Numbered from the stretch's first letter, positions 9,059-20,187 are shown. The stretch: 64,000 bases of DNA from an uncultured Bacillaceae bacterium (GCA_947497585.1 CANMHG010000005.1:186001-250000), one strand, 5' to 3'. Notes: generated by a model from the letters alone, not told the origin. Translations and numbers: made by a program.

Positions 9059-9804
9059 TATAGTACTTTTTCTAAAAATTCTTTCGCTCTTTGGCTTTTT
9101 GGGGCAGTAAAAAATTCAGCTGGCGGTGAGTCCTCAACCAGCATCCCGTCATCAAGGAATAATACTCGGTCAGCTACCTCACGGGCAAACCCCATTTCAT
9201 GTGTTACTATTGCCATTGTCATGCCAGTATTTGCAAGAGACTTCATTACTTCTAATACCTCTTTAACCATTTCAGGATCTAAAGCAGATGTTGGTTCATC
9301 GAATAACATAACCTCTGGTGCCATGGCCAATGCTCTAGCAATTGCAACACGTTGCTTTTGACCTCCCGATAATTTTGACGGGTACTCTGAAGCTTTTTCA
9401 AATAGGCCAACCTGTGATAAAAGGTGTTTAGCCACTGTTTCTGCCTCATTTTTAGATTGATTTTTTACAGTCATTGGAGCATACATTATATTTTCAATAA
9501 CTGTTTTATGAGGAAATAAGTGAAAGTGTTGAAAAACCATCCCTACATTTTCCCGGACATTCATTATATCTACTTTCGGATTCGTAATCTCATGATTACC
9601 AATCCAAACCTGCCCATTCGTCGGTGTTTCAAGCAAATTTAAGCAACGTAGAAACGTTGATTTCCCAGAACCAGAGGGACCAACAATAGCAATTACCTCT
9701 CCCTTTGAGACTGTTGTAGAAATTCCCTTAAGAACCTCTAATTTACCAAATGATTTATAAAGCTGGTTTACCGTAATGTGTACTTCTATGTTGGTCTTAT
9801 TCAC
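9058..9804 (-). CDS. artM: Amino-acid ABC transporter, ATP-binding subunit
   Basis: The 248-residue ATPase has Walker [10 protein letters not shown], the Q-loop VFQHFHLF, signature [15 protein letters not shown], Walker [16 protein letters not shown] and the switch His in VTHEMGF. I take the GTG at 9804 as start because GGAGG lies 10 bases upstream. It overlaps the permease stop by 8 bases, implying translational coupling; a longer reading runs into the permease. In B. subtilis this operon (yqiXYZ, artPQM) is a high-affinity arginine importer. Substrate here is inferred from that position and similarity. Confidence 0.92.
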   Translation of the reverse strand: MNKTNIEVHITVNQLYKSFGKLEVLKGISTTVSKGEVIAIVGPSGSGKSTFLRCLNLLETPTNGQVWIGNHEITNPKVDIMNVRENVGMVFQHFHLFPHKTVIENIMYAPMTVKNQSKNEAETVAKHLLSQVGLFEKASEYPSKLSGGQKQRVAIARALAMAPEVMLFDEPTSALDPEMVKEVLEVMKSLANTGMTMAIVTHEMGFAREVADRVLFLDDGMLVEDSPPAEFFTAPKSQRAKEFLEKVL

Positions 9805-10456
9805 TTCTTCGTAACCTCCGTTCCAGAGCCTTCCCAAATAATGTTAAAATCATGACTAAAGTATAATAAATCAATCCTGCGAACAAAAGTGGTTCAAACG
9901 CAGTATACGTGTTTGCACTTACAACCTGTGCTCTTCGCATGATATCTAATAGCCCAATGGTTGAAACAATCGCTGATTCTTTTGTTAGTGTAATAAATTC
10001 ATTCATCAAAGCCGGTAATATATTTTTCATTGCCTGTGGCATGATAATATCCTTCATCATCGGCTTATACGGAATTGCCAGTGCTGCAGCTGCTTCTTGT
10101 TGACCTTTATCTACAGCTTGAATACCAGCTCTAATAATCTCAGATATATATGCCCCTGAATTTAACCCGAATGCTAGTATCCCTGCTAAAAACATCGGAA
10201 TATCATAACCAGTTAATTGGGGAATAGCAAAATAAATCAACATGAGCTGAAGTATTAATGGAGTTCCTCGAAATACAGATGTATAAGCTTCTGCAAACCA
10301 TTTTAAAACACTAAGATTACTAATTTTAAATAATGATAGAATTGCTCCAATAAAAAAACCAAGTAATGCTGATACAAATACAAATAATAACGTGACACCT
10401 ATTCCCTCTAGTATAAAAGGAATAGAAGGCACGATTCGGAGAAAATCCAAATCCAT
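9797..10456 (-). CDS. artQ: Amino-acid ABC transporter, permease subunit
   Basis: The 219-residue protein has about five membrane helices and the polar amino-acid permease pattern. [16 protein letters not shown] is near residue 60, and the EAA-loop [15 protein letters not shown] is near 115-130, which contacts the ATPase. It lies between the lipoprotein and ATPase genes of one operon. RBS AGAGGTG precedes the ATG. Confidence 0.93.
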   Translation of the reverse strand: MDLDFLRIVPSIPFILEGIGVTLLFVFVSALLGFFIGAILSLFKISNLSVLKWFAEAYTSVFRGTPLILQLMLIYFAIPQLTGYDIPMFLAGILAFGLNSGAYISEIIRAGIQAVDKGQQEAAAALAIPYKPMMKDIIMPQAMKNILPALMNEFITLTKESAIVSTIGLLDIMRRAQVVSANTYTAFEPLLFAGLIYYTLVMILTLFGKALERRLRRSE

Positions 10457-10481
10457 GCCTACACCTCTTTTCTATCTTCTA

Positions 10482-11252
10482 TTATTCTGTTTCTAACCAT
10501 TCTTTTTCTAGTTTATCAAGTTCACCATTTTCTTGCATTTCTTTAATTACTTTACTGAAAGACTCTGCAATTTCACTTCCTTTTGGAAAAGCAATTGCCA
10601 TTCCTGGAGTGCTATCGTTAGGATCGTTAAAGCCGGCTAAATCTAGCTCTTTAATATATCCTTCAGCAACTGTTTTATCTAAATACACAGCATCAACACG
10701 CTTAGATTTTAATTCTTGGATTAAATCTGGAACCTTATTTAATGTTTTTACTTCTAAATCCATTTTTTCCGCAATTTTATTTGCGCCCTCTTCTTGTATT
10801 GTTCCTAACTGAACACCAAGCTTTTTCCCATCCATGTCCTCAATTGATTTAATCTCTGAATCTTTTAATGTAACAAACATCTCTCCAGAACGATGGTATT
10901 CAACTGAAAAATCTACACTTTCTTTACGTTTTTCCGTTGCAGACATTCCTGATGCAACAAAATCAACTCGTTTCGTCTGCAAAGCACCAATTAAACCATC
11001 AAAACTCATATCTTTAATCTCTAATTCATAGCCAAGCTCATTTGCAATATACTTCGCTAAATCAATATCGAAACCAACAATCTCACCATTGGTATCCCTA
11101 GTTTCAAATGGTGGAAAATCAGCTGAAGTTCCCATAACTAAAACCTTCTTTTCTTTCCCATTACCTGCAGCACTATCCCCTGTTCCGCACGCTGCTAACA
11201 AACTTACTACTAAACTAGTAATCAATAAAAGGATTGCATTTTTCTTTTTCAT
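10482..11252 (-). CDS. artP: Amino-acid ABC transporter, substrate-binding lipoprotein
   Basis: The start is the ATG at 11252 with AAGGAGG upstream; a longer in-frame reading has no RBS. The 256-residue protein begins with KKK, a hydrophobic stretch and the lipobox LLAAC with Cys22, so it is lipid-anchored outside the membrane. A type-3 solute-binding domain follows: VGTSADFPPFETRD-like start, GFDIDLAKYIA, then KRVDAVYLD. First gene of artPQM; an arginine or related basic amino acid is the likely ligand by analogy with B. subtilis. Confidence 0.92.
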   Translation of the reverse strand: MKKKNAILLLITSLVVSLLAACGTGDSAAGNGKEKKVLVMGTSADFPPFETRDTNGEIVGFDIDLAKYIANELGYELEIKDMSFDGLIGALQTKRVDFVASGMSATEKRKESVDFSVEYHRSGEMFVTLKDSEIKSIEDMDGKKLGVQLGTIQEEGANKIAEKMDLEVKTLNKVPDLIQELKSKRVDAVYLDKTVAEGYIKELDLAGFNDPNDSTPGMAIAFPKGSEIAESFSKVIKEMQENGELDKLEKEWLETE

Positions 11253-11462
11253 AGTCCTTTTCCTCCTTATTTGCTCTATCAAAATATTTATATTTATTCA
11301 CTTAAATGAATTTTAACACATACTTATAATTATGCAATACGATTAATAAAAATATAATTATTCTGATAATTGAAAGGCTTTACAAACCATATAAACCCTT
11401 TAAACCTAATCTTCCCTTAACGATATCCATACATTTATGTGAATAAGTATACTTTATGGCAC

Positions 11463-11494
11463 AAAAAAAGAAGCCAATTAATTTTGGCTTCTTA
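11463..11494 (-). terminator. Terminator after brxB
   Basis: AAGAAGCCAA and TTGGCTTCTT form a perfect 10-bp stem with a T run on the minus strand; it overlaps the last codons of brxB. Confidence 0.85.
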
Positions 11495-11929
11495 AACTTC
11501 CTCACAATATTTTTCAAATGCATCTTGTAGCTTATTAATAACAGCCATTGGCTCGTGACCTTCAATTTCATGACGTTCAATCATTGTAAGAATCTTGCCG
11601 TCTTTTAGTAATGCAAATGATGGAGATGAAGGTGGATACCCTTCAAAATATGCTCTTGCTTTTTCAGTAGCAGCTTTGTCTTGACCAGCAAAAACTGTCA
11701 CTAATTGATCAGGTCGTTTGTCATAATGTACCGAATGTGCTGCAGCTGGACGAGCGATTCCTCCTGCACAACCACATACAGAGTTTACCATAACAAGTGT
11801 TGTTCCCTTACGGTTAAATACTTCTTCCACTTCTTCTGGAGTTTTTAGTTCGTCATAACCTGCAGCTACGATTTCTTTACGTGCTTGTACGACGATATCA
11901 TTCATAAAAAGATTAAAATCCATACTCAT
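11492..11929 (-). CDS. brxB: Bacilliredoxin BrxB
   Basis: The 145 residues match the YphP/YqiW (DUF1094) family. The redox motif CGC is at residues 52-54 inside [10 protein letters not shown]. In B. subtilis the protein removes bacillithiol from S-bacillithiolated proteins after hypochlorite or other oxidative stress. Other family marks are [17 protein letters not shown] and [13 protein letters not shown]. It implies the organism makes bacillithiol. B. subtilis has the same gene beside the art operon. It is a single-gene unit with RBS AAGGAGA and its own terminator. Confidence 0.94.
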   Translation of the reverse strand: MSMDFNLFMNDIVVQARKEIVAAGYDELKTPEEVEEVFNRKGTTLVMVNSVCGCAGGIARPAAAHSVHYDKRPDQLVTVFAGQDKAATEKARAYFEGYPPSSPSFALLKDGKILTMIERHEIEGHEPMAVINKLQDAFEKYCEEV

Positions 11930-12021
11930 CTATTCAATCTCTCCTTAATTTAAATATCCTTTACTACACTATCATAACAATAATCTCTCGTATGTGACAA
12001 ATTTTACTTCCTACAAAAAGA

Positions 12022-13149
12022 TTACTTTGTGTTTCCTTCATAAAAATTTAATAACTCTTTAACACCTTTAGTTACCGTTTGGTTACCTGACAACACATTT
12101 TGTTCAAGGATAGGTAGCTTTGCCTTTATAAGCGGGTCTGAGAAGAAGCTAGATATCAAATGATCTTTAATCATTGCATCGATCCATTCTTTTAACTGTT
12201 TTTGTCGCCTTTTTTCAAAAGCTCCACTATTCTTAGTTTCAGCCTCAAACTGCAGAATAATCTCCCACAAACTATCAATGCCTTCACCATATAACGCTGA
12301 CGCAGTGTAGGCTTTCGTAAGCCAACCAACAGTTGCTGGTCTTAAGTAATGGAGAATTCGATTGAACTCTGCTTGTGTGCTGATAGCCTTTTGTTTATTA
12401 TCTCCATCTGCTTTATTAATAAGCAGTGCATCAGCTAACTCCATTACCCCCTTTTTCATCCCTTGAAGTTCGTCTCCTGCACCTGTTAAAACCAATAAGA
12501 GAAAAAAGTCTACCATGCTTCGAACAACCACTTCACTTTGTCCAACACCTATTGTCTCTACCAAAATCACATCATAGCCAGCTGCTTCACAAAGAAGGAT
12601 GGTTTCTCTTGTCTTTCGATTCACACCACCTAAGGTGCCACCAGAGGGAGAAGGACGCACAAATGCCCTTCGATCTCTAGAAAGCTCTTCCATTCGGGTT
12701 TTATCTCCTAAGATACTACCACCTGTTACACTACTACTAGGATCAACCGCCAAAACTGCGACCCGATGACCCTTTTCACATAAGTATTTCCCAAAGGCCT
12801 CGATAAAAGTACTCTTACCTGCACCCGGTACGCCTGTAATCCCAATACGAATTGACTTTCCGACATGAGGAAGAAGCTGATTAATTACATCTTGGGCTTT
12901 TTCTAAATGCTTTGTAGCATTACTTTCTACGAGTGTAATGGCTTGGGCCAATATCGTCCGATCATTCTTTAACACACCAGAAACATATTCGTCCACGGTA
13001 CGATCATGTTTTTTTACAAACTTTCTGGAACGAGAAGGAACACTATCAATGTTGCCCCCTTCAATCCCCTTCATTACAGTTGATGTAAACGAAAGATCAT
13101 CTAGTTTGTCCTTAGGGACCCATTCAGGACGATTTCGTTCATTCGTCAT
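12022..13149 (-). CDS. meaB: Methylmalonyl-CoA mutase-associated GTPase MeaB
   Basis: The 375-residue G3E-type GTPase has P-loop [12 protein letters not shown], base-contact region [13 protein letters not shown], switch [12 protein letters not shown] and guanine motif INKADGDN. It loads and protects adenosylcobalamin in methylmalonyl-CoA mutase. I choose the ATG at 13149, which has AGGAAG about 9 bases upstream and overlaps the mutB stop by 11 bases. It is the last gene of mutA-mutB-meaB. Confidence 0.93.
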   Translation of the reverse strand: MTNERNRPEWVPKDKLDDLSFTSTVMKGIEGGNIDSVPSRSRKFVKKHDRTVDEYVSGVLKNDRTILAQAITLVESNATKHLEKAQDVINQLLPHVGKSIRIGITGVPGAGKSTFIEAFGKYLCEKGHRVAVLAVDPSSSVTGGSILGDKTRMEELSRDRRAFVRPSPSGGTLGGVNRKTRETILLCEAAGYDVILVETIGVGQSEVVVRSMVDFFLLLVLTGAGDELQGMKKGVMELADALLINKADGDNKQKAISTQAEFNRILHYLRPATVGWLTKAYTASALYGEGIDSLWEIILQFEAETKNSGAFEKRRQKQLKEWIDAMIKDHLISSFFSDPLIKAKLPILEQNVLSGNQTVTKGVKELLNFYEGNTK

Positions 13150-15346
13150 CAATTTCCACTTCCTCATAACCAAGGCGCTTAATTATCTCTTCAATGACTT
13201 TTTGGGCAGCAACTGGAATAACTGTTCCTGGTCCAAAAATGGCAGCAGCACCTTGCTCACGCAAATAGTGATAATCTTGAGCTGGTATGACTCCTCCTAC
13301 TACTACAAGGATATCTTCTCTTCCTAGTCTTCTAAGCTCTTCGATTAATTGTGGTAACAATGTTTTATGCCCTGCAGCTAAGGAACTCATCCCCACAACA
13401 TGTACATCATTTTCCACTGCTTGTAGAGCAGTTTCTTCAGGTGTCTGGAACAATGGTCCAATATCTACATCAAAGCCTAGATCAGCAAACGCCGTAGCAA
13501 TTACCTTCGCTCCACGATCATGTCCATCCTGTCCCATTTTTGCAATCATGATTCTCGGACGACGCCCTTCTAACTCCAAAAATTCGTCAGCCATAGCTTT
13601 CACTTTTAAGATTTCGTCTTCATTCGAGAATTCTGCACTATACACACCAGAAATAGAACGAATAACAGCCTTATGACGTTTGGCCACTTTCTCAATCGCA
13701 TCAGAAATTTCACCTAAACTTGCCCTAGCACGAGCAGCATTAACAGCAAGCTCTAGTAGATTACCATTTCCTGTCTCTGTTGCTTCTGTTAAGGCATTAA
13801 GTGTTTCTTGGACTTTTTCTTCGTCTCTTTCTGCTCGTAATTTTTCAAGGTTCTCAATTTGTTTTAAACGAACAGCTGTATTATCTATGTCTAAAATATC
13901 AAGTGGGTCTTCTTTCTCTAGTCGATACTTATTTACACCAATTATTGACTCTTTTCCTGAGTCTATTTTTGCTTGACGACGTGCGGATGCTTCTTCAATT
14001 CTCATTTTAGGTAAACCTGTTTCAATAGCCTTCGCCATTCCTCCAAGTCCTTCAATTTCTTCAATGTGCATCCATGCACGTTCAACTAGTTCATTTGTTA
14101 ATGACTCGACATAATATGAACCACCCCAAGGGTCAATTACATTTGTAATGCCAGTTTCATCTTGTAAATATAACTGAGTATTTCGGGCAATTCGGGCAGA
14201 GAAATCTGTTGGTAACGCAATCGCTTCATCTAGCGCGTTTGTATGTAAGGATTGCGTATGTCCTAACGCTGCTGCCAATGCCTCAATACACGTTCGAGTA
14301 ACGTTATTATATGGGTCCTGTTCTGTTAAACTCCATCCAGATGTTTGTGAATGTGTTCGAAGTGCTAACGATTTAGGATTCTTTGGATTAAATTGCTTCA
14401 TCATTTTTGCCCAAATCAACCTGGCTGCTCTCATCTTCGCTACTTCCATAAAATAATTCATTCCTATTGCCCAAAAGAAGGATAAACGTGGTGCAAATGA
14501 ATCAATATCTATGCCTGCAGCAATACCGGTTCTTACATATTCAAGACCATCTGCTAACGTATATGCAAGCTCTAAATCTGCAGGTGCTCCTGCTTCTTGC
14601 ATATGATATCCTGAAATACTTATGCTATTAAACTTCGGCATGTTTTTTGAAGTGTATTCAAAAATATCAGCGATAATTTTCATTGACGTTTCTGGTGGAT
14701 ATATATACGTGTTTCGAACCATGTACTCTTTTAAAATATCATTTTGAATAGTACCAGTGAGTTTTTCTTGGCTAACTCCTTGTTCCTCAGCAGTAACTAT
14801 ATAAAATGCCATGATTGGAAGTACAGCACCGTTCATTGTCATTGAAACCGACATCTGATCAAGTGGTATTTCATCAAATAGCACTTTCATATCTAAAATT
14901 GAATCTATAGCAACACCTGCTTTACCTACATCACCGATTACTCGAGGATGGTCAGAATCATACCCACGGTGAGTTGCTAAATCAAAGGCTACAGACAACC
15001 CTTTTTGCCCCATTGCTAAATTACGTCGGTAAAACGCATTACTTTCTTCAGCAGTTGAGAATCCAGCATACTGCCTTACAGTCCAGGGTCTATTAACATA
15101 CATAGTTGGGTATGGTCCTCTTAAAAAAGGAGGTAAACCTGGCTGCATGTAATCAAGGTGCTCGAAATCCTTTGTATCTTCATTTGTGTATAACGGCTTT
15201 AATGAAATTTGCTCATTTGTTTCAAAAAGAAGGTCTTCGAAGGTATGATTAATTTCTTCCTCCACTTTCTTCTTCCATTCTGCCTCACTTACTTTTTGAT
15301 CCTGTTTATACCATTTTACTGAAGAGAAATCGGGTCTTTTACTCAT
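13139..15346 (-). CDS. mutB: Methylmalonyl-CoA mutase, catalytic large subunit
   Basis: The 735-residue protein has a TIM-barrel domain ([19 protein letters not shown] near residue 80; [19 protein letters not shown] near 345). Its C-terminal cobalamin-binding domain has [20 protein letters not shown] near 615, and the DxHxxG histidine ligates cobalt. It rearranges (R)-methylmalonyl-CoA to succinyl-CoA using adenosylcobalamin. Its start overlaps the mutA stop by 8 bases and its end overlaps meaB, so the three genes are one coupled operon. B. subtilis 168, to my knowledge, lacks this enzyme. Confidence 0.96.
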   Translation of the reverse strand: MSKRPDFSSVKWYKQDQKVSEAEWKKKVEEEINHTFEDLLFETNEQISLKPLYTNEDTKDFEHLDYMQPGLPPFLRGPYPTMYVNRPWTVRQYAGFSTAEESNAFYRRNLAMGQKGLSVAFDLATHRGYDSDHPRVIGDVGKAGVAIDSILDMKVLFDEIPLDQMSVSMTMNGAVLPIMAFYIVTAEEQGVSQEKLTGTIQNDILKEYMVRNTYIYPPETSMKIIADIFEYTSKNMPKFNSISISGYHMQEAGAPADLELAYTLADGLEYVRTGIAAGIDIDSFAPRLSFFWAIGMNYFMEVAKMRAARLIWAKMMKQFNPKNPKSLALRTHSQTSGWSLTEQDPYNNVTRTCIEALAAALGHTQSLHTNALDEAIALPTDFSARIARNTQLYLQDETGITNVIDPWGGSYYVESLTNELVERAWMHIEEIEGLGGMAKAIETGLPKMRIEEASARRQAKIDSGKESIIGVNKYRLEKEDPLDILDIDNTAVRLKQIENLEKLRAERDEEKVQETLNALTEATETGNGNLLELAVNAARARASLGEISDAIEKVAKRHKAVIRSISGVYSAEFSNEDEILKVKAMADEFLELEGRRPRIMIAKMGQDGHDRGAKVIATAFADLGFDVDIGPLFQTPEETALQAVENDVHVVGMSSLAAGHKTLLPQLIEELRRLGREDILVVVGGVIPAQDYHYLREQGAAAIFGPGTVIPVAAQKVIEEIIKRLGYEEVEIDDE

Positions 15347-17387
15347 CTACCGCTACCCCCATTTCTAGCTGTAATTTTTTCAACACTTCATAACAGTTTG
15401 ATTTCATATGAATAAACCCGGAAATGCCTGCATGTAAAAAGGATGCCTCTGTTTCTTTATCTTGCATCCCTGCAACATAGATTTTCGCATTCGGATGAAT
15501 TGATTTAATTTGATTTGACAATGGCTCGGCAAACTCTTTGTAAAGTTCATCTGTTCCACATATAACAACTGTGGATAAATCCATCGTTTGATATCCTTTA
15601 ACTGCAGCTTCTACAGATGTAAAACCTTCATTTTTAAGGACCTCGAAGCCTCCCGCTTCAAAAAATCCAGAAATAAAATCTGCTCTAGGCTTATGCATGG
15701 CTAAGGTACCTAAGTTTAGAAGACCTATCTTAGGGAAGCTTCCTGTTGCCTCTTTATATCTTCTAGCCGCATTTCGCAGCTCTTCAAAAGACTCTGCTAG
15801 TCTATGAGAGTGAATAGGTTTAACTTGTATATTGTTAGTAGACTCAAACTGTCCTACTAACTCTTTCAATGCAACTCCTTGAGTTACTAAATCCATGGTA
15901 GTGCTAAAGAGTGCCTCTTCATCATTTACACGGTCAATGTAATTTTTTGCTAAACCATCTAGTTCCGTTTTAGGAATAATCTTACTCTTAGGTCCTTCTA
16001 CATCAATACTTTTCAAGTCTTTTTCAGAAAGGTTGGCATAGAAATTTGTCCCTACAATTTTTTCTTTGCGGAGTTTTACATTTTCTACTCTTTTACCTGC
16101 TACCTTTTCGATGCTGTCTTGAATAAATCCAGATTGTAGCGCGTTAAGGATTCCACCTTGTTCCTCTATTTGTTGGAACAATGCCCAAGCATTTTCGGCT
16201 AAGTCATTTGTTAATGTCTCAACATACCAAGACCCACCAGCCGGGTCAACCACTTTATTTAAGTGTGCTTCTTCTTGAAGAATTAGCTGAGTATTACGCG
16301 CAATTCTTCGTGAAAAGTTATCTGCCTTTTTAGTAGGTTCATCAAAAGTAGAAACATGCAAACTGTTTACTCCACCAATTACTGCAGCAAATGCCTCAGT
16401 GGTTGATCGAAGCATATTAACATAAGGATCATAGACTGTTTTCGTATAAGCAGAAGTTCGTGCGTGAATGTGCATTTGCCCCGCAACTTTGTCTCCACCA
16501 TAGACCTCAATAATTCTTGTCCATAACATTCTTCCAGCTCTTAGCTTCGAAATTTCCATGAACATATTAGATCCCACAGAATAGGAGAAAGTCATCGAAT
16601 TAGCAATGTCATTAATAGAAAGTCCTCGATCCAACCCTTCTTGGATATACTCAACTGCTGTTGCAATCGTGTATGCAAGCTCTTGAACTGCATTGGCACC
16701 ACCATTATGATATGGGTTTCCATTTACAAGTAACGTTCGAAGCTGTGGGGTATGAATATTCGACCACTTTACAGTGCTAGACATTAAGTCATATAGTTTT
16801 TCTAGAGGTATTGTAAGTTTTCCATCCTTCACTAATGTTCCAATAGGATCCATTCCGATTGTTCCGCTTAGGTCTTTGAGTGGAACCTGAGTTTCATTAC
16901 TGTATGCGGCTATCAATGAAACAAATGGAAAAGATAGAATACCTGCATCAACAAAAAGAGGTAACTTCTCTAGCTCAATGCCATCAAGTAACACCCTTAT
17001 ATCATCAAGTGTATTAATCGGAGATTCTAGTTTATCAAGGACCAAGTTAAGCATAGTTAGTCCACGTTCAATCTCATGTTTTATGATACGATTTGCTTCC
17101 TCAAGACTTGATGCATTAAGTTCTTGACTAACTTCCCAAGATTTCACAGAATATCCTGTTGGATTGATTCCACGTTTATAGGAAGTAAACCCAGGAAACT
17201 CATTTATGTGCTCAAGATTTTTTGTATCTTCTTTTGTGTATAAAGGCTTTAAAGTGATACCTTCATATGTATTCGTTAAAAGCTTTTCTAAAGGTTTTCC
17301 TTTTAAGGATTTTTCGGCCTCTTCTTTCCAAACCTTACTGTCTACAGCTGGAAACTTCTGTTTTTTCAAAGATTCAATGCTTTCCAA
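15339..17387 (-). CDS. mutA: Methylmalonyl-CoA mutase, small subunit
   Basis: The 682-residue partner subunit shares the barrel fold of MutB but lacks the DGHxxG cobalamin motif; the corresponding place reads [15 protein letters not shown]. It is therefore the non-catalytic structural subunit of the heterodimer. The start is a TTG at 17387 with AGGAGG 7 bases upstream; no ATG fits. A near-perfect cre sequence lies just ahead of this RBS, so catabolite repression by CcpA as a roadblock is plausible. Confidence 0.94.
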   Translation of the reverse strand: MESIESLKKQKFPAVDSKVWKEEAEKSLKGKPLEKLLTNTYEGITLKPLYTKEDTKNLEHINEFPGFTSYKRGINPTGYSVKSWEVSQELNASSLEEANRIIKHEIERGLTMLNLVLDKLESPINTLDDIRVLLDGIELEKLPLFVDAGILSFPFVSLIAAYSNETQVPLKDLSGTIGMDPIGTLVKDGKLTIPLEKLYDLMSSTVKWSNIHTPQLRTLLVNGNPYHNGGANAVQELAYTIATAVEYIQEGLDRGLSINDIANSMTFSYSVGSNMFMEISKLRAGRMLWTRIIEVYGGDKVAGQMHIHARTSAYTKTVYDPYVNMLRSTTEAFAAVIGGVNSLHVSTFDEPTKKADNFSRRIARNTQLILQEEAHLNKVVDPAGGSWYVETLTNDLAENAWALFQQIEEQGGILNALQSGFIQDSIEKVAGKRVENVKLRKEKIVGTNFYANLSEKDLKSIDVEGPKSKIIPKTELDGLAKNYIDRVNDEEALFSTTMDLVTQGVALKELVGQFESTNNIQVKPIHSHRLAESFEELRNAARRYKEATGSFPKIGLLNLGTLAMHKPRADFISGFFEAGGFEVLKNEGFTSVEAAVKGYQTMDLSTVVICGTDELYKEFAEPLSNQIKSIHPNAKIYVAGMQDKETEASFLHAGISGFIHMKSNCYEVLKKLQLEMGVAVDE

Positions 17388-17405
17388 GTGACTGCCTCCT
17401 TTAAA

Positions 17406-17419
17406 CGTAATCGCTTACA
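17406..17419 (-). promoter_or_regulatory. Candidate cre (CcpA) site upstream of mutA
   Basis: On the minus strand the sequence is TGTAAGCGATTACG. It fits the consensus TGWAANCGNTNWCA at every position but the last. It lies about 10 bases before the mutA RBS, a usual place for a CcpA roadblock. Confidence 0.6.
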
Positions 17420-17578
17420 AATTAGTTGGTTATACTTTAATAATACTAGTATATCATTTTTAAACTAGCATTTGATGATGGGTTGTTTAAAAATTCCGTA
17501 TTTAACTTCATTAGCATTTTATCCCATAATTGTATACTATAGATGTGTAGCCTAACTGTTTGTATAAGGAATGTTGAT

Positions 17579-18634
17579 ATGAATAAAATCTTTAATCTAT
17601 TTGGTGGAAGAACGATTAAAACAGGTGTTGCTGTATTTATAACTGCATGGATTTGTTTATACTTGAACCTTCCTGCTATCTTTGCAGTCATTACGGCTAT
17701 CGTTACGATTGAGCCAACCGCTTCAGACTCAATGAAAAAAGGAATTGTTAGATTGCCTGCAGCTGCAATTGGTGCAGCTTTTTCAATGTCACTCACGCAT
17801 TATTTGGGACACGGAGCAATTGTATATGCTCTATCTGCTGTGTTAACAATTGCAGCGTGCTATAAATTGAAATTGTTTGATGGAATCCTTGTTGCGACCC
17901 TAACGGCAGTAATGATGATTCCAACTACTGGGGACCATCATTTAATGGCTTTTGTTTCCAGACTCGGTACAACCACCATAGGACTAGTTGTCTCAACCGT
18001 TGTGAATTTATTTATTTTACCACCTAACTATTCGAAGTCGATAACTACAAACTTATCGGGATTACTCCAAAAATGCTCAGTAATTTTGGATGGTCCTATA
18101 AAAGAAAATGTACTAGGAGAGAAAAACTATAACCGGGATACCGTTAAGCAGTTAGAGCACTTGTCACGAAAATTAGAAGCGACGACTAAGCTTACCGAAT
18201 ATATAAGAGAAGAATGGAAATACCATCGTCATACAAAAAAACAAATTCGAGAATATCATTATGAGCTAAAAAAGCTATATGTTCTTCAACAAATGGTTTA
18301 TCACTTGAAAAACCTTTCTTATACTAAGTTTGCAGATTTAGGGTGGAATGAAGCTGAAAAACAAACAGTTATAGAACTGATTGAATCTATTTCAACTATT
18401 TTAAGTGATCCCAGGCACAGTATATCGGATGATCACCTTATTCTTGTCGACCAGGTTAACCAGCAATTCTTGGAGTGGAAGGACAGGCAAAATAAAGAAA
18501 CAACTAAAAAATACCACCATCACTTTTCAGCAGAAACCATTGTTGTGTATGAGATCTTATCAATACATGACTTACTAGAAGAACTTGATGCTATCTGTAA
18601 ACAGGAGAGCAAAAGAGGAATTGTACAATGTTAG
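17579..18634 (+). CDS. Aromatic-acid-exporter / FUSC-family membrane protein
   Basis: Read from the ATG at 17579 (AAGGAA upstream) the protein has 351 residues. The N-terminal half has about six membrane segments, starting FGGRTIKTGVAVFITAW and including AIVTIEPTASDSMKKG. The C-terminal half is a long charged helical domain. This is the same architecture as YqjA at 8.0 kb, with the conserved R-TIKTA/GVA start, so the two are distant paralogues. Transport substrate unknown. It is divergent from mutA and followed by a palindromic repeat. Confidence 0.85.
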   Translation: MNKIFNLFGGRTIKTGVAVFITAWICLYLNLPAIFAVITAIVTIEPTASDSMKKGIVRLPAAAIGAAFSMSLTHYLGHGAIVYALSAVLTIAACYKLKLFDGILVATLTAVMMIPTTGDHHLMAFVSRLGTTTIGLVVSTVVNLFILPPNYSKSITTNLSGLLQKCSVILDGPIKENVLGEKNYNRDTVKQLEHLSRKLEATTKLTEYIREEWKYHRHTKKQIREYHYELKKLYVLQQMVYHLKNLSYTKFADLGWNEAEKQTVIELIESISTILSDPRHSISDDHLILVDQVNQQFLEWKDRQNKETTKKYHHHFSAETIVVYEILSIHDLLEELDAICKQESKRGIVQC

Positions 18635-18684
18635 ATTGATTCTTTTGTGTAAGAATTTTCACTGTATATAATTGAAGAGTGAAT

Positions 18685-18808
18685 TGGAGCGGAAGGCACT
18701 TGACTCCTGCGGGAAGTAGAGGAAAAGTCGAGACCCCACAGGCGCATACGCCGAGGAGGCTCGACTTCCTCCTCGCGGAAAGCAAGTGCCTGCAGCGCAA
18801 AGGAACGG
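18685..18808. repeat. Dispersed palindromic repeat, copy 1
   Basis: A GC-rich segment of about 125 bp lies in AT-rich flanks. Outer arms GGCACTTG (18695) and CAAGTGCC (18783) pair. Inner blocks such as GACTCCTGCGGG and GAGACCCCACAGGCGC match copy 2 at 35.7 kb in the opposite orientation. The last 41 bases recur, almost unchanged, at 52749-52789. Short ORFs read through it are products of the repeat, not genes. Confidence 0.8.
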
Positions 18809-18824
18809 TCTAAATTCAAATAAT

Positions 18825-18868
18825 AAAACAAAAAGATCCATTAGGCTACTAACCTAATGGATCTTCTT
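18825..18868. terminator. Bidirectional terminator after bkdB
   Basis: AAGATCCATTAGG and CCTAATGGATCTT form a perfect 13-bp stem with T runs on both strands. It ends the bkd operon and may also stop the plus-strand gene at 17.6 kb. Confidence 0.88.
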
Positions 18869-18870
18869 TT

Positions 18871-20187
18871 TTAGTATACAGATGTATTTTCATTTGATGT
18901 TTTTTCAATAATTTCTTTCACACGAGCTAAGAATTGACCACAAATTAGCCCATCTAACACACGGTGATCTAATGACATACATAGGTTAACCATGTCACGT
19001 ACCGCGATCATTCCGTTGTTCATTACTACAGGGCGCTTCACAATCGATTCAACCTGAAGAATAGCTGCTTGTGGGTAATTGATAATTCCCATTGATTGTA
19101 CAGAGCCAAATGAGCCTGTGTTATTAACAGTAAATGTACCACCCTGCATTTCATCAGACTTTAACTTACCAGTACGAACTTTTGTAGCTAAATCTGTAAT
19201 TTCTCGGGCAATACCTTTGATTGTTTTTTCATCAGCATGCTTGATAACTGGTACAAACAATGCATCATCAGTTGCAACTGCAATTGAGATATTAATATCT
19301 TTTTTCTGGATAATTTTATCCCCAGCCCACATCGAGTTGATTTGTGGGAATTCTTTAAGAGCTTGTGCTACAGCTTTTACGAAGAACGCAAAGAATGTAA
19401 TGTTAAAGCCTTCTTTTTGCTTGAATTCATTCTTAATTGTATTACGGTAGTCAACTAGGTTTGTTGCATCTACCTCAATCATTGTCCAAGCATGTGGTGC
19501 TTCATGCTTACTACGAAGCATGTTCGTTGCAATCGCTTTACGAATTCCTGTTACTGGAATTTCAATATCACCAGCATGAACTGGAATAGATGGTGCCGGT
19601 GCAGCTTGCTTCGGTGCAGCAGGTGCAGCCTGACTAACTGCTGTTGTTTCTTCCACTTGTACAGGTGTTGGAGCAGCTTTTGCAACAGGTTCTTCCTTAG
19701 TACTTTCTGTAGGAATATTACCAGACTCGATAATCTGTAATAAATCTTTACGGGTAATACGTCCACCCGCACCCGTTCCATTAACCGCTTCTAGGTTAAT
19801 ATTATGTTCCTGAGAAAGTCTTAAAACAGCTGGAGAATAACGACGTTTGTTAGGTTTATCTGCATCATCTGTTTGGGCAACAGTAGTAGTTTCTGACGTC
19901 TCCACTTTTGCAGTTTCTTCTTTAGAAACTGGTGCAGCATCTCCACCCTCAACCTCGATCATTAAAATCACTTCACCAACTGCTAGTGTTTCGCCTTCTT
20001 CAGCAATTAATTCTTTAATTGTTCCTGTAAATGATGAAGGAACCTCAGCATTAACTTTATCAGTCATAACCTCAGCTAGAGGGTCATATTTATTTACTTT
20101 GTCACCAACAGATACTAACCACTTACTAATTGTTCCTTCAGTTACACTCTCACCTAACTGAGGCATTGTAATTTTTTCAACTGCCAC
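18871..20187 (-). CDS. bkdB: Branched-chain 2-oxo acid dehydrogenase E2 (lipoyl acyltransferase)
   Basis: The 438-residue protein has an N-terminal lipoyl domain with lipoylated Lys in EVMTDKVNAEV near residue 44 and an Ala/Pro/Thr-rich linker. A peripheral subunit-binding domain (RRYSPAVLRLSQEHNI near 115) follows, then the catalytic domain ending in LSLDHRVLDG-type sequence (SLDHRVLDGLICGQFL) with the catalytic His. It transfers isobutyryl, isovaleryl or 2-methylbutyryl groups to CoA. Start is a GTG with AGGAGG 8 bases upstream. It is last in the bkd operon and separated from bkdAB by about 280 bases of inverted repeats. Confidence 0.95.
   Translation of the reverse strand: MAVEKITMPQLGESVTEGTISKWLVSVGDKVNKYDPLAEVMTDKVNAEVPSSFTGTIKELIAEEGETLAVGEVILMIEVEGGDAAPVSKEETAKVETSETTTVAQTDDADKPNKRRYSPAVLRLSQEHNINLEAVNGTGAGGRITRKDLLQIIESGNIPTESTKEEPVAKAAPTPVQVEETTAVSQAAPAAPKQAAPAPSIPVHAGDIEIPVTGIRKAIATNMLRSKHEAPHAWTMIEVDATNLVDYRNTIKNEFKQKEGFNITFFAFFVKAVAQALKEFPQINSMWAGDKIIQKKDINISIAVATDDALFVPVIKHADEKTIKGIAREITDLATKVRTGKLKSDEMQGGTFTVNNTGSFGSVQSMGIINYPQAAILQVESIVKRPVVMNNGMIAVRDMVNLCMSLDHRVLDGLICGQFLARVKEIIEKTSNENTSVY

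Noticed and set aside
11380-11580. Minus-strand ORF overlapping brxB
   Set aside because: It lies in another frame across the brxB end and terminator, with no RBS or family features.
18591-18841. Short minus-strand ORFs over the palindromic repeat
   Set aside because: They read through the GC-rich repeat, have no RBS, and overlapping frames are open for the same reason. The plus-strand ORFs at 35642-36203 are rejected likewise.
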